Shown here: piece after piece, positions 25,650 to 36,223 of the stretch
Position numbering within the stretch: the first letter of the stretch is position 1
Layout of the letters: every line of letters begins with the position of its first letter
Source: Brachybacterium vulturis
GTDB lineage: Bacteria; Actinomycetota; Actinomycetes; Actinomycetales; Dermabacteraceae
Reading direction: 5' to 3'
Assembly: GCF_002407185.1 (NCBI RefSeq)
Contig: NZ_CP023563.1
Location: forward strand, 2,976,001 to 3,040,000
Length of the DNA stretch: 64,000 nt
Notes under the pieces: model-generated
The model's input: only the letters and a program-made list of their open reading frames with translations
What the model was told of the DNA's origin: nothing
Databases searched by the model: none
Program-made: the position numbers and the translations under genes

Positions 25650-26709
25650 TAGAGCGGGCACCAAATCCTTCCTTCGCGCCGCCAGCGTTGCTTCGGCAAT
25701 CATTGCGACGATCTGCGTCTCCCCGCACGCTCATGCGGACGAAGACTTTGAGGGATCTACCAATAAAGATGCGAGTTCAACCGAGGTTTCCGCGAGAGAG
25801 GCGTGGAACGGTCGACTCGATACACCAGACACAACATCTGATAGGCCACCTGCAAGCACCGCCTCAACCCCTCCCGAACTACCCCGCTACAGCTACATCT
25901 GGACCCCGGTCTCGCAGTTCTCCGGCTGCGGCGCGAACCTCAACGGCGGGTCCTGGTCCTGCACTCCGCACCCCGACTCCTGCGAAGCCGACAGCGGCAG
26001 CCAGATCGCTGGCCAGGGCGACGTCCTGGAGATCGGCAACGTCTCCACCACCCCCATCAAAGGCGTCACCCAGCGCGGCACCCGCATCGACAACAACAAT
26101 CCGGATGCCGAGCCCGTCGACCTCGGGGTCCGTTGCGCCCTGCCCGGTACCCCCGAGTACGAGGAAGCACCACCAGTCGTCATCATCGTGACTCAGGAGG
26201 ACTTCGCCCGGCTCCCCGTGAAGCCCCTCCAGGCCCACGCCGGACCGCCCGAAGGCTGGCTCCCGGTGAACATGGTCAACGTTCTCTACGCCGATCCTGA
26301 GCCCCAGTTGCTGAACACCGAGCTGCTCGGCACTCCGGTCGCGATCCGCGCCACCCCGGTCTCGTACCACTGGGACCTCGGCGACGGAAACACCATCACC
26401 ACCACCAATCCCGGAAAACCGTTCCCCTCCGAGGTCGTCTCCTCCGCCTACGGCCAGGAGGGCTGGTACGACATCACCCTCACCACCACCTTCTCCGGGC
26501 AGTTCTCCGTCGCCGGCGGCGGATGGCAGGACATCGACGGCACCATCGAGGTCATCTCCGACCCCGTCCCGGTCTTCGCCAAGTCCCTCGAATCCCGTCT
26601 CGTCGACGGCGATGTCCCCGTCGACGAGAGCGAAGACCCCTGGATCCCCGAGCGGGCCCCGGACACCGAAGGTCCCCCGGACCCGGACGCCACGCATCGG
26701 AAGATCTGA
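25642..26709 (+). CDS. secreted PKD-domain protein
   Basis: 355-residue exported protein. The signal peptide covers MPDRAGTKSFLRAASVASAI to about HAHADED. A low-complexity region follows, then a Cys-containing segment (FSGCGANLNGGSWSCTPHPD). A PKD-like beta domain near residues 230-300 contains VSYHWDLGDGNTITTTNPG. It has no membrane anchor or catalytic motif. Coupled to the upstream DUF6318 lipoprotein, so the two probably act together at the cell surface. Role unknown. The first third is distinctly AT-richer than the second. Confidence 0.75.
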   Translation: MPDRAGTKSFLRAASVASAIIATICVSPHAHADEDFEGSTNKDASSTEVSAREAWNGRLDTPDTTSDRPPASTASTPPELPRYSYIWTPVSQFSGCGANLNGGSWSCTPHPDSCEADSGSQIAGQGDVLEIGNVSTTPIKGVTQRGTRIDNNNPDAEPVDLGVRCALPGTPEYEEAPPVVIIVTQEDFARLPVKPLQAHAGPPEGWLPVNMVNVLYADPEPQLLNTELLGTPVAIRATPVSYHWDLGDGNTITTTNPGKPFPSEVVSSAYGQEGWYDITLTTTFSGQFSVAGGGWQDIDGTIEVISDPVPVFAKSLESRLVDGDVPVDESEDPWIPERAPDTEGPPDPDATHRKI

Positions 26710-26720
26710 ACCCACTCCTC

Positions 26721-26793
26721 TTGTATACAAAGTTGCGCATCCTGGCCCGCTTTCTCGAGCAACCCCCTCGTTGGGCCTTCCGCTGTATACACT
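26721..26793 (+). promoter_or_regulatory. GntR-type operators and leaderless promoter of the prp operon
   Basis: Perfect palindrome TTGTATACAA (26721-26730) and a second GTATAC core CTGTATACAC (26783-26792), 62 bases apart. The second overlaps the -10-like TACACT (26788-26793), which lies seven bases before the ATG of the regulator. This suggests autoregulation of regulator and prp genes. Confidence 0.65.
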
Positions 26794-26800
26794 GGGATGC

Positions 26801-27499
26801 ATGCGTGCCAGCGACCGCGCCCACTCGACGCTCCGTCAGGAGATCGTCGACGGCCTCCTCGAACCCGGCACCGTGCTGGGTGAGGTCGAGCAGTCCGCAC
26901 GCCTGGGGATCTCCCGCACCCCGCTGCGCGAAGCCCTCGCCCGCCTGATCGCCGACGGCCTGGCCGAGACCTCTCGCGGACGCGGACTCGTCGTCAGCGC
27001 CGTGTCCCTCGATGAGGCCCCGCGGCTCTTCGACCTCCGCATCGCACTGGAGACCCTCGCCGGGCGTCGCGCGGCCGAGCGCACCGAAGATCCCGAGGAC
27101 GGTCCCGGGCTGCGCACTCGCTTCACCGCTCTCGCTGCGCGCTTCGAGCAGGCCACGGCCCAGCTCGCCGCCGGCACGGATCCCCGCCGTTACTACGCCC
27201 TGACCGCCGAGCTCGACGCGGAGCTCGATGCCGCCTGCGGCAACCCCTACCTCGCCGAGTCGCTGCGCGGACTGCGCCTGCACCTGGGCCGTCTGCGCCG
27301 CCTGGCGCGCAACTCCCCCGGGCGCCTCGCCGACTCCGCGCGCGAGCACGCCGCGATCTCGCGCGCCATCGCCACCGGCGATCCCGACCTCGCCGCCGCC
27401 ACCACGATCGTCCACCTCCACCAGGCACTCGCCCATCTGCAGGGCGAGGGCACCGACCACCCGACACCGTCCCCGATCACCCAGGAGTCCGCATCATGA
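26801..27499 (+). CDS. GntR-family (FCD type) regulator of the methylcitrate operon
   Basis: 232-residue regulator. A winged HTH at the N-terminus contains [19 protein letters not shown], and an all-helical FCD ligand domain follows. The last codons overlap prpD by ATGA, so regulator and enzymes are coupled. Ligand presumably a propionate-pathway metabolite such as methylcitrate (inference). Palindromic GTATAC sites upstream are its likely targets. Confidence 0.88.
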   Translation: MRASDRAHSTLRQEIVDGLLEPGTVLGEVEQSARLGISRTPLREALARLIADGLAETSRGRGLVVSAVSLDEAPRLFDLRIALETLAGRRAAERTEDPEDGPGLRTRFTALAARFEQATAQLAAGTDPRRYYALTAELDAELDAACGNPYLAESLRGLRLHLGRLRRLARNSPGRLADSAREHAAISRAIATGDPDLAAATTIVHLHQALAHLQGEGTDHPTPSPITQESAS

Positions 27500-29013
27500 G
27501 AGACCACGACGTCCGCGTCCACCGCTCCGACGAGAACCTGCCCCACGAGGGCCAGCTGGCCTGGAAGATGGCCGAGGTCGCCGTCGACCCCGTCGAGGTC
27601 GAGAGCGATGTCGAGGAGATGATCATCAACCGGATCATCGACAACGCCTCCGTCGCGATCGCCTCGCTGAACCGCGCCCCGATCGTCTCCGCCCGCGCGC
27701 AGGCGCTCAGCCACCCAGTCTCCACCGGCGGGTCCGGGGCAGGCGTGTTCGGCGTCGCGCAGCACACCTCCCCCGAGTGGGCGGCCTGGGCCAACGGCGT
27801 GGCCGTGCGTGAACTGGACTACCACGACACCTTCCTCGCCGCGGACTACTCCCACCCCGGGGACAACATCCCCCCGATCCTCGCGGTCGCCGAGCACACC
27901 GGCCGCTCCGGCCGCGACCTGATCCGCGGCCTCGCCACCGGGTACGAGCTGCAGGTGGACCTGGTGCGTTCCATCTGCCTGCACGAGCACAAGATCGATC
28001 ACGTCGCCCACCTCGGCCCGTCGGCCGCCGCCGGGATCGGCACCCTGCTGGGCCTGGACACCGAGACCGTGTTCCAGGCGATCGGCCAGGCCCTGCACAC
28101 CACCACCGCCACCCGTCAGTCCCGCAAGGGAGAGATCTCCACCTGGAAGGCCCACGCCCCCGCCTTCGCCGGGAAGCTGGCCGTCGAGGCCGCGGACCGG
28201 GCGATGCGCGGCCAGACCTCCCCGGTGCCGATCTACGAGGGGGAGGACGGCGTGATCGCCTGGCTGCTCGACGGCCCGGGCGCCCGCTACACGGTGCCGC
28301 TGCCGGAGAGCGGCGAGTCCAAGCGTTCGATCCTGGATACCTACACCAAGGAGCATTCCGCGGAGTACCAGGCACAGGCCTGGATCGACCTGGCCCGCAG
28401 GCTCCACAGCGAGCACCCCGAGGCCACGGATCCCACGAACGTCGCCTCGATCCTGATCCGCACCTCGCACCACACCCACTACGTGATCGGCTCCGGCGCG
28501 AACGACCCGCAGAAGTACGACCCGACCGCGTCGCGGGAGACCCTCGACCACTCGATCCCGTTCATCTTCACCGTCGCCCTGCAGGACGGTTCCTGGCACC
28601 ACGCAAGCTCCTACGCCCCCGAGCGCGCGGCCCGTCCCGACACCGTGGCGCTGTGGCACAAGGTCACCACCGAGGAGGACCCGGAGTGGACTCGGCGGTA
28701 CCACTCCCTGGATCTGACCGAGAAGGCCTTCGGCGGCACCGTGGTCATCACCCTGAGGGACGGCACCGTGATCGAGGACAGCATCGCCGTGGCCGACGCC
28801 CACCCGCTCGGCGCCCGACCCTTCGGTCGGGAGCAGTATGTGCACAAGTTCCGCTCCCTCGCCGACGGACTGGTGGAGGAGACCGAGATCGACCGCTTCC
28901 TCGAGACCGCGGCGCAGCTCGCGCAGCTGCCGGCCGGGGAACTGGGCAGGCTGAACATCCAGGCAGCTCCCGGCGTGATCGATCCGTCGGCCGGGCCGAA
29001 GGGACTGTTCTGA
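27496..29013 (+). CDS. prpD: 2-methylcitrate dehydratase
   Basis: Dehydrates 2-methylcitrate in propionate degradation. The 505-residue protein shows the MmgE/PrpD fold with [40 protein letters not shown] and [20 protein letters not shown]. The length fits PrpD. It overlaps the regulator upstream by 4 bases and prpB downstream by one base (TGATG), so the set is one operon. Confidence 0.96.
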   Translation: MRDHDVRVHRSDENLPHEGQLAWKMAEVAVDPVEVESDVEEMIINRIIDNASVAIASLNRAPIVSARAQALSHPVSTGGSGAGVFGVAQHTSPEWAAWANGVAVRELDYHDTFLAADYSHPGDNIPPILAVAEHTGRSGRDLIRGLATGYELQVDLVRSICLHEHKIDHVAHLGPSAAAGIGTLLGLDTETVFQAIGQALHTTTATRQSRKGEISTWKAHAPAFAGKLAVEAADRAMRGQTSPVPIYEGEDGVIAWLLDGPGARYTVPLPESGESKRSILDTYTKEHSAEYQAQAWIDLARRLHSEHPEATDPTNVASILIRTSHHTHYVIGSGANDPQKYDPTASRETLDHSIPFIFTVALQDGSWHHASSYAPERAARPDTVALWHKVTTEEDPEWTRRYHSLDLTEKAFGGTVVITLRDGTVIEDSIAVADAHPLGARPFGREQYVHKFRSLADGLVEETEIDRFLETAAQLAQLPAGELGRLNIQAAPGVIDPSAGPKGLF

Positions 29014-29951
29014 TGCTGTCCAGCACGAGGACCCCCGCACAGAAGCGCCAGGACCTGCGCGCCCTCCTCACCCCCGGAGCGGCGCAGCCGTTCCCCGGCG
29101 CCTTCACCCCGCTGTCGGCGAAGCTCATCCAGGAGAAGAACTTTCCCGGGGTGTACATCTCCGGCGCGGTGATCGCGAACGAGCTGGGCCTGCCGGACGT
29201 GGGCCTGAGCACCCTCAGCGAGGTCGCCGGACGCGGTGCCCAGATCGCCCGCGCCACCGATCTGCCCTGCCTGATCGATGCCGACACCGGCTTCGGCGAG
29301 CCGATGAACGTGGCCCGCACGATCCAGGAGCTCGAGGATGCGGGCCTTGCCGGGTGCCACATCGAGGACCAGGTCAACCCCAAGCGCTGCGGCCACCTCG
29401 ACGGCAAGACCATGGTGGACCTGCCCACCGCCACGAAGCGCATCCGCGCCGCGGCCGACGGTCGCCGCGATGAGAACTTCCTGGTCATGGCGCGCACGGA
29501 CCTGCGCGGCACCGATGGCCTGGACGCCGCCATCGACCGGATGAAGGCGCTGGTCGACGCCGGGGCCGAGGCGATCTTCCCCGAGGCCCTGCGGGATCTC
29601 TCCGAGTTCGAGCAGGTGTGCGCGGCGCTCGAGGTGCCGGTGCTGGCGAACATGACCGAGTTCGGGAAGTCCGCACTGTTCACCCGCGAGCAGCTCGGCG
29701 AGGCCGGGGTCGCGATGGTGATCTATCCCGTCACCCTGCTGCGCACCGCCATGGGCGCGGCCGAGCGCGTCCTGGACACGATCGCCGCCGAGGGCACCCA
29801 GGAATCGCAGGTCCCCGAGATGCTCACGCGTGCACGTCTGTACGAACTGGTGGACTATGAGTCCTACAACCGTTTCGACAGCTCGGTCTTCGATTTCACC
29901 GTCCCCACCGCACATCACACCGGCCAGACACCGCCGTCCACGAAGGAGTGA
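29013..29951 (+). CDS. prpB: 2-methylisocitrate lyase
   Basis: Cleaves 2-methylisocitrate to pyruvate and succinate. 312 residues of the PEP mutase/isocitrate lyase superfamily. The catalytic loop is NPKRCGHLDGK near residues 121-131, and metal-binding DADTGFGEP lies near residue 90. ATG overlaps the prpD stop by one base. The C-terminal YNRFDSSVFDF block is typical of PrpB. Confidence 0.97.
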   Translation: MLSSTRTPAQKRQDLRALLTPGAAQPFPGAFTPLSAKLIQEKNFPGVYISGAVIANELGLPDVGLSTLSEVAGRGAQIARATDLPCLIDADTGFGEPMNVARTIQELEDAGLAGCHIEDQVNPKRCGHLDGKTMVDLPTATKRIRAAADGRRDENFLVMARTDLRGTDGLDAAIDRMKALVDAGAEAIFPEALRDLSEFEQVCAALEVPVLANMTEFGKSALFTREQLGEAGVAMVIYPVTLLRTAMGAAERVLDTIAAEGTQESQVPEMLTRARLYELVDYESYNRFDSSVFDFTVPTAHHTGQTPPSTKE

Positions 29952-29954
29952 GAG

Positions 29955-31124
29955 ATGAACGCCGAGACCATAGACGGCACCGAGATCCACAGGGGTCTGA
30001 ACGGCGTCGTGACCGATACGACCGCCATCTCCAAGGTGAACCCGGAGACCAACTCGCTGCTCTACCGCGGCTATCCGGTCCCGGACCTGGCCGCGACGCA
30101 GCCCTTCGAGGCGGTCGCACACCTGCTGTGGACCGGGGAGCTGCCCAGCACCGAGGAGCTCGCCGAGGCCACCCGCCACGAACGCAGCCACCGCGACCTG
30201 TCGCCGCAGGTGCGGGCCGCGATGGATTCGCTGCCGACCACGTGCCACCCGATGGATGCAGTGCGCACTGCGGTCTCCGTGCTCGGCGCGATGGACGGCG
30301 CAGCACAGGATTCCTCGTCCGAGGCGGAGCTGGAGAAGGCACGGCGCCTGTACGCGCAGCTGCCCTCGATCATCGCCTACGAGCAGCGGCGCCGCCGTGC
30401 CGGCGGGCCGACCGAGCCGATCGCTCCGCGCGAGGACCTGGACTACTCCCAGAACTTCCTGTGGATGGCCTTCGGCGAGGAGTCCGCCCCCGAGGTGGTC
30501 GACGCCTTCCGCACCTCGATGGTGCTGTACGCGGAGCACTCCTTCAACGCCTCGACCTTCACCGCGCGCGTCATCACCTCGACCCTGTCGGATATGCACT
30601 CGGCCGTGACCGGTGCGATCGGCGCGCTGAAGGGCACGCTGCACGGCGGGGCGAACGAGGCCGTGATGCACACCTTCGACGAGATCGGCATCCGCCCCGA
30701 GGAGTCCGAGGCCGAGGCGAAGGCCCGGGCGAAGGCCTGGATGGAGGACGCGCTCGCGCAGAAGAAGAAGGTGATGGGCTTCGGGCACCGCGTCTACAAG
30801 CACGGCGACTCGCGGGTGCCCACCATGAAGGAGGCGATGGATGCGATGATCGCCCACTTCGACCGGCCCGAGGTGCTGGGCCTGTACAACGGCCTGGAGC
30901 AGGCGATGGACGAGGCCAAGGGCATCAAGCCGAACCTCGACTACCCCGCCGGCCCCACCTATCACCTGATGGGCTTCGACACCGAGCTGTTCACCCCGCT
31001 GTTCATCGCCGCGCGGGTCACGGGCTGGACCGCCCATGTGATGGAGCAGCGCGCCGCGAACGCACTGATCCGCCCGCTGTCGGCCTACGTCGGCCCGGAC
31101 GAGCGGCCGGTGCCCGGCGCGTGA
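29955..31124 (+). CDS. prpC: 2-methylcitrate synthase
   Basis: Condenses propionyl-CoA with oxaloacetate. 389 residues of the citrate synthase family. The catalytic His regions are LYAEHSFNAST and GFGHRVYKHGDSR, and the Asp is in LDYPAGPTYHLMGFD. Size and position next to prpB and prpD indicate the methylcitrate rather than the TCA enzyme. The start is 4 bases after prpB and has GGAGTGAG as RBS. Confidence 0.96.
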   Translation: MNAETIDGTEIHRGLNGVVTDTTAISKVNPETNSLLYRGYPVPDLAATQPFEAVAHLLWTGELPSTEELAEATRHERSHRDLSPQVRAAMDSLPTTCHPMDAVRTAVSVLGAMDGAAQDSSSEAELEKARRLYAQLPSIIAYEQRRRRAGGPTEPIAPREDLDYSQNFLWMAFGEESAPEVVDAFRTSMVLYAEHSFNASTFTARVITSTLSDMHSAVTGAIGALKGTLHGGANEAVMHTFDEIGIRPEESEAEAKARAKAWMEDALAQKKKVMGFGHRVYKHGDSRVPTMKEAMDAMIAHFDRPEVLGLYNGLEQAMDEAKGIKPNLDYPAGPTYHLMGFDTELFTPLFIAARVTGWTAHVMEQRAANALIRPLSAYVGPDERPVPGA

Positions 31125-31170
31125 CCCGGCGTGCACAGGCACACCGCAAGGGAGAAAAGCAGGAGGTGCG

Positions 31171-32040
31171 ATGACAGCAACGGGAGCCCGTCACTACACG
31201 CAGCCCGCCGCCTATCAGTCCGTGCCCGGCGGGCCGCTCGATCTCGACACCGCGCTGTACGACCGCATCGCCGGCGCCGACCGCACCAGCATCGACCAGT
31301 TCGAGGTCCCTGTCCGATCCGGCAGGGCCTGGGAGGTCCCGGCCGGTGCGATCGTGCGCCTCTCCTCGGTGGAGGGCCCGCAGGTCGGTGACCTCAACCT
31401 GTGGAATCTCCACAATCCGCGAGAGCGCTTCTGGGCGGCCCGGACGCGCCAGCTGCACCGTTCCTCGATGACCACGCACGACCGCTTCTGGTCCACGCTC
31501 CCGTCCCTGCGTCCGCTGGCGACCGTCATCGCCGATACCCTCGCCGATCATCCTGACGCCGAGGTCATCCATGACCTCCTGGGGACTCGCTGCGACCCGT
31601 ACATCAACCGGTTGCTCACCGGAAACGATGTCGACTACCACTGCCACTCGAACCTGACCCGCGCGGTCCAGCAGCATGGGCTCACCGAATTCGATATCCA
31701 TGACGTGCTCAATGTCTTCCAGTTCGCAGGACTGAATGCCGACCATGAGTACTTCATGGACACCTGCCCCGCCGGTCCGGGAGATCATTTCGAGTTCTTC
31801 GCCGAGATCGACCTCCTCTGCGCCCTCTCCACCTGCCCGGGCGGCGATCTCTCGGTGCACATGTGGGGGCCGGAGGCGGCGAGCACCGAGGAGCAGCTCC
31901 AGCACTGTCATCCGCTCGGCGTCGAGATCTTCACGGTCGACGAGGCGGCGCTCGAGGGCTGGCAGCCGCCCGCGATCGCCGCGTACGAGGGGGTGCACGG
32001 CCGGCACGGCCTCAGTGCCGCACCGTTCCCCCAGTCCTGA
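31171..32040 (+). CDS. DUF1989 (urea carboxylase-associated) family protein
   Basis: 289-residue protein of the DUF1989 family often found with urea carboxylase/allophanate genes. Conserved blocks are RLSSVEGPQVGDLNLWN, TRCDPYINRLL, HSNLTRAV and CALSTCPGGDLSVHMWG with the conserved Cys cluster. A perfect AGGAGG RBS lies five bases before the ATG. No urea genes are nearby. It follows prpC by 46 bases on the same strand and converges with the LldR-like gene. Biochemical role not established. Confidence 0.82.
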   Translation: MTATGARHYTQPAAYQSVPGGPLDLDTALYDRIAGADRTSIDQFEVPVRSGRAWEVPAGAIVRLSSVEGPQVGDLNLWNLHNPRERFWAARTRQLHRSSMTTHDRFWSTLPSLRPLATVIADTLADHPDAEVIHDLLGTRCDPYINRLLTGNDVDYHCHSNLTRAVQQHGLTEFDIHDVLNVFQFAGLNADHEYFMDTCPAGPGDHFEFFAEIDLLCALSTCPGGDLSVHMWGPEAASTEEQLQHCHPLGVEIFTVDEAALEGWQPPAIAAYEGVHGRHGLSAAPFPQS

Positions 32041-32076
32041 GAGATCCCGCGCTCCCGATGTCGCAGCGGACGGTGC

Positions 32077-32874
32077 TCAGCTGCCGGCTCGGTCCGTGCC
32101 CAGCTCCGGCAGCGCGGCGACGGCATGACGGATGTGCGCGGCGGTGAGCTCCGCCGCCTCCTCGGCCCGTCCCTCCGAGATCGCCCGGAGGATCTCGTGA
32201 TGCTGCGCCCTCAGGGAGTCCGCGATCTCCTCCCAGCGCGCGACCTCGGTGAGCGCATCGAGGATCGGGGCGCGCAGGGAGGCGCGGATCGCCCCGGTCA
32301 TGGCGGAGAACAGCGCATTGCCCCCGGCCTGGGCGATCGCGAGGTGGAAGGCGGTGTCCGCATCATTGAAGTCCTCGCGGCTCACGCCGGGATCGTCCAT
32401 CACCCTCAGCAGTCGTTCGAGCTCGGCGAGGGCGTCGGCGTCGGCGCGCTCCGCGGCGAGCGAGGCACTCGCCTGCTCGAGCAGGATCCGTGTCTCGATG
32501 ACCTCGTGCCGGCCGAAGTTCGACAGGGCCACATGGAGACGGAGGAATCGTTCCAGGGCGGCGCTGGGCATCGCGGCGACGAACGTTCCCGCGCCGCGAC
32601 CGGATCCCACCTCGGAGCGGAGCACCCCGTAGGCCTGGAGGACCCGGATCGCCTCGCGCACTCCCGCACGGCTCACCCGGAGGCGGGCGGCGAGCTCCCG
32701 CTCGGGCGGCAGCAGGTCGCCGACGGCGAGGGCGCCGCTCATGATCTGGTCCTCGATCGCGTCGATGACCAGCTCGTAGGTGCTGCTGCGGGTGACCGGG
32801 GTCCAGGCGGCGTCCGCCGCGGCGGAACGACCAGCCTGCGGTCTGACCTCATCGCCATTCGTCGTGTCGACCAT
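32077..32874 (-). CDS. FadR/GntR-family regulator, LldR-like
   Basis: 265-residue regulator. The winged HTH (LPPERELAARLRVSRAGVRE) is followed by an FCD domain with metal-ligand region HLAIAQAGGNALFSAM. It is divergent from the L-lactate dehydrogenase-like gene. The TGGT-N3-ACCA palindrome downstream of that gene's promoter matches the FadR-subfamily recognition pattern. It most likely represses lldD until lactate is present (inference). Confidence 0.85.
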   Translation of the reverse strand: MVDTTNGDEVRPQAGRSAAADAAWTPVTRSSTYELVIDAIEDQIMSGALAVGDLLPPERELAARLRVSRAGVREAIRVLQAYGVLRSEVGSGRGAGTFVAAMPSAALERFLRLHVALSNFGRHEVIETRILLEQASASLAAERADADALAELERLLRVMDDPGVSREDFNDADTAFHLAIAQAGGNALFSAMTGAIRASLRAPILDALTEVARWEEIADSLRAQHHEILRAISEGRAEEAAELTAAHIRHAVAALPELGTDRAGS

Positions 32875-32955
32875 GGCCCTGTTCTAGCACAGAGGGCTCC
32901 GCGGCACGGCCGTGCCCTCCGCAGCCTTGCCCTCCACGCCGTGCTCTCCGCCGCC

Positions 32956-33014
32956 TTGCCCTCCGCCGACGAAGGATCTAGCATCCGTGGTGATCGACAT
33001 GTGGTCAGACCACA
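32956..33014 (+). promoter_or_regulatory. lldD promoter and FadR-type operator
   Basis: TTGCCC (32956-32961), 17 bases, TAGCAT (32979-32984). A perfect palindrome TGTGGTC-A-GACCACA (33000-33014) lies just after the expected start point. It is a good roadblock operator for the divergent LldR-like protein. Confidence 0.75.
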
Positions 33015-33067
33015 GCGCGGTCGGCACGATGATCAGCCCCGCCCGCACCCCCAGCAAGGAGAACCCC

Positions 33068-34324
33068 GTGGTCCAGCGTCAGGTGCCCCGCCCCGCAGAG
33101 CTCCTCGAACTGATGAAGTTCAAGAAGCTCGACCTCGATCCGAAGCACCGCCGACTCAGCGCGGCACTGACCATCGACGACCTGCGGACGATCGCGAAGC
33201 GCCGCACCCCCGCCGCCGCGTTCGACTACACCGACGGTGCCGCCGAGGGCGAGATCTCGATGGAGCGCTCCGTCCAGGCCTTCGAGGACATCGAGTTCCA
33301 TCCCTCGATCCTGAACGACGTCTCCCAGGTGGACACCACCGCCCAGATCCTGGGCGGGAGCTCGGCGCAGCCGTTCGGCATCGCCCCGACCGGCTTCACC
33401 CGCCTGATGCAGACCGAGGGCGAGGTCGCCGGGGCCGGTGCGGCCGGGGCCGCCGGGATCCCCTTCACGCTCTCCACCCTCGGCACCTCGTCGATCGAGG
33501 AGGTGCAGGCCGCGAACCCGCTGGGCCGCAACTGGTTCCAGCTGTACGTGATGAGGCAGCGGGAGATCTCCTACGGGCTCGTGGAGCGGGCGGCGAGGGC
33601 CGGCTACGACACGCTGTTCTTCACCGTGGACACCCCGGTGGCGGGAGCCCGACTGCGCGACTCCCGCAACGGCTTCTCGATCCCGCCCCAGCTGAGCGCC
33701 GGCACGGTGATCAACGCGATCCCGCGCCCCTGGTGGTGGTGGGACTTCCTGACCACGCCGAAGCTCGAGTTCGCCTCGCTCAGCGAGACCGGCGGCACCG
33801 TCGGGGAGCTGCTGGACTCGGCGATGGATCCCAGCATCGACTTCGACGATCTCGCATATATCCGCGAGCTGTGGCCCGGGAAGCTGGCGGTCAAGGGCGT
33901 CCAGACCCTCGAGGACGCGAAGAAGCTCGCCGATCTCGGGGTCGACGCGATCGTGCTGTCCAACCACGGCGGTCGCCAGCTGGATCGCGCCCCGGTGCCC
34001 TTCCATCTGCTGCCCCAGGTGGCCCGCGAGGTCGGCAAGGACCTCGAGATCATCGTCGACACCGGTATCCGCAGTGGGGCCGACATCGTCGCCGCGATCG
34101 CCCTCGGCGCCGACTTCACCCTCATCGGCCGGGCCTACCTCTACGGCCTGATGGCCGGCGGCCGCGCGGGCGTGGACCGGACGATCGAGATCCTCTCCGA
34201 CGAAGTGGAGCGGACGATGAAGCTGCTGCAGGTCCAGACCCTGCAGGACCTCACGCCGGAGCACGTCACCCAGCTCAGCCGCTACAGCCGGCTGGAGACG
34301 GGTCGCGACAGCTCCCTGCGGTGA
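33068..34324 (+). CDS. lldD: FMN-dependent L-lactate dehydrogenase / alpha-hydroxy-acid oxidase
   Basis: Oxidises L-lactate (or another 2-hydroxy acid) to the keto acid, feeding the respiratory chain. The 418-residue TIM barrel has [25 protein letters not shown], the active-site [15 protein letters not shown] and [23 protein letters not shown] at 33068 is chosen from AAGGAGAA five bases before. Relatives also include mandelate and glycolate oxidases; lactate is favoured because of the divergent LldR-like regulator. Confidence 0.88.
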   Translation: MVQRQVPRPAELLELMKFKKLDLDPKHRRLSAALTIDDLRTIAKRRTPAAAFDYTDGAAEGEISMERSVQAFEDIEFHPSILNDVSQVDTTAQILGGSSAQPFGIAPTGFTRLMQTEGEVAGAGAAGAAGIPFTLSTLGTSSIEEVQAANPLGRNWFQLYVMRQREISYGLVERAARAGYDTLFFTVDTPVAGARLRDSRNGFSIPPQLSAGTVINAIPRPWWWWDFLTTPKLEFASLSETGGTVGELLDSAMDPSIDFDDLAYIRELWPGKLAVKGVQTLEDAKKLADLGVDAIVLSNHGGRQLDRAPVPFHLLPQVAREVGKDLEIIVDTGIRSGADIVAAIALGADFTLIGRAYLYGLMAGGRAGVDRTIEILSDEVERTMKLLQVQTLQDLTPEHVTQLSRYSRLETGRDSSLR

Positions 34325-34408
34325 GCCGTCGGGCTCCGCGATCGGCGCGACGGCGCGGCCCCCGCTGTTCCCTTCCCCCTGTCCGCGGCCGAGGCATAGA
34401 GTCGATCC

Positions 34409-36154
34409 ATGACCACCGACGATTCCTCTGCCCCCGCCCCTGCCGCCGACGCCACGTTCTCGGCCCCGGACATCAAGCCCCGCAGCCGTCAGGTCACCGA
34501 CGGGCTCGGCGCGACCGTCTCCCGCGGCATGCTCCGTGCGGTGGGGATGGGGGACGCGGACTGGGACAAGCCCCAGATCGGTATCGCCAGCTCCTGGAAC
34601 GAGATCACGCCCTGCAACCTGTCGCTGGACCGGCTCGCACAGGCGGCGAAGGAGGGCGTGCATTCCGGCGGCGGGTATCCGCTGCAGTTCGGCACCATCT
34701 CGGTCTCCGACGGCATCTCGATGGGCCACGACGGCATGCACTACTCGCTGGTCTCCCGCGATCTGATCGCCGACAGCGTCGAGACGGTGATGAGCGCCGA
34801 GCGGCTGGACGGCTCGGTGCTGCTGGCCGGCTGCGACAAGTCCCTGCCGGGCATGCTGATGGCCGCCGCCCGCCTGGATCTGGCCAGCGTGTTCGTCTAC
34901 GCGGGCACGATCATGCCGGGCCGGGTGAGCCTCTCCACCGGTGAGGAGAAGGAGGTCACCATCATCGACGGCTTCGAGGCCGTCGGCGCCTGCGCGCGCG
35001 GGCTCATGAGCCGTGAGGACGTCGGCCGCATCGAGCGCTCCATCTGCCCCGGCGAGGGCGCCTGCGGCGGCTACTACACCGCCAACACCATGTCGACGGT
35101 CGCCGAGGCGATCGGGATGTCGATCCCCGGCTCGGCCACTCCCCCGTCGGCCGATCGTCGGCGCGACGCGGATTCGCGTCGCGCGGGAGAGGCGGTGGTG
35201 GAGATGCTGCGGCAGGGCATCACCAGCCACGACATCATGACCAAGGCCGCCTTCGAGAATGCGATCGCGGTGGTCCAGGCCTTCGGCGGCTCCACCAACG
35301 CGGTGCTGCACCTGCTCGCCATCGCCCACGAGGCCGATGTCGACCTCAGCCTCGACGATTTCGCCCGCATCGGCGCGAAGGTGCCGCACCTCGCCGATCT
35401 GAAGCCCTACGGCCGGTACGTCATGAACGACGTCGACCACGTGGGCGGCATCCAGGTGGTGATGAAGACCCTGCTGGACGAGGGGCTGCTGGACGGCGAC
35501 TGCCTGACCGTCACCGGCTCCACCATCGCCGAGAACCTCGAGGTGCTCGCCCCGCGCCCGGCCGACGGGAAGGTGCTCCGTCCTGCGTCGGCGCCGATCG
35601 CCCCCACCGGCGGGATCACGATCCTGCACGGCAGCCTCGCCCCGGAGGGCGCGGTGGTGAAGTCCGCCGGCTTCGAGGCCGATGTCTTCGAGGGCACCGC
35701 CCGCGTCTTCGAGCGCGAGCAGCATGCGCTGGACGCCCTGAACGACGGCACGATCACCCACGGCGACGTGGTGGTGATCCGCTACGAGGGCCCCAAGGGC
35801 GGACCGGGCATGCGCGAGATGCTCGCGATCACCGGTGCGATCAAGGGGGCGGGGCTCGGCAAGGACGTGCTGCTGATGACCGACGGCCGCTTCTCGGGCG
35901 GCACCACGGGGCTGTGCGTCGGCCACATCGCGCCGGAAGCGGTGGACGCCGGGCCGATCGCCTTCGTGCGCGACGGGGACCGGATCCGGCTCGACGTGGG
36001 CACCGGCAGCCTCGACCTGCTGGTCGACGAGGACGAGCTCGCCGGTCGCCGCGAGGGCTGGGAGCCGCTGCCGCCGAAGTTCACCAAGGGCGTGCTGGGC
36101 AAGTACGTCAAGCTCGTGAAGTCGGCCTCGACCGGAGCGATCCTCGGGGACTGA
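34409..36154 (+). CDS. ilvD: dihydroxy-acid dehydratase
   Basis: Iron-sulfur dehydratase of valine/isoleucine synthesis. 581 residues. Cluster and active-site Cys lie in [19 protein letters not shown] and [16 protein letters not shown]; the C-terminal [15 protein letters not shown] block is conserved. The ATG is preceded by TAGAGT and six bases, indicating a leaderless transcript. It is monocistronic here; other ilv genes are not in the window. Confidence 0.97.
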   Translation: MTTDDSSAPAPAADATFSAPDIKPRSRQVTDGLGATVSRGMLRAVGMGDADWDKPQIGIASSWNEITPCNLSLDRLAQAAKEGVHSGGGYPLQFGTISVSDGISMGHDGMHYSLVSRDLIADSVETVMSAERLDGSVLLAGCDKSLPGMLMAAARLDLASVFVYAGTIMPGRVSLSTGEEKEVTIIDGFEAVGACARGLMSREDVGRIERSICPGEGACGGYYTANTMSTVAEAIGMSIPGSATPPSADRRRDADSRRAGEAVVEMLRQGITSHDIMTKAAFENAIAVVQAFGGSTNAVLHLLAIAHEADVDLSLDDFARIGAKVPHLADLKPYGRYVMNDVDHVGGIQVVMKTLLDEGLLDGDCLTVTGSTIAENLEVLAPRPADGKVLRPASAPIAPTGGITILHGSLAPEGAVVKSAGFEADVFEGTARVFEREQHALDALNDGTITHGDVVVIRYEGPKGGPGMREMLAITGAIKGAGLGKDVLLMTDGRFSGGTTGLCVGHIAPEAVDAGPIAFVRDGDRIRLDVGTGSLDLLVDEDELAGRREGWEPLPPKFTKGVLGKYVKLVKSASTGAILGD

Positions 36155-36223
36155 GGGCCGGGGCGGCCCCCGGCTCAGATCCCGGGCCCGCGGACTGTCC
36201 CACCCCGTCCCTAGGCTCGGGAC

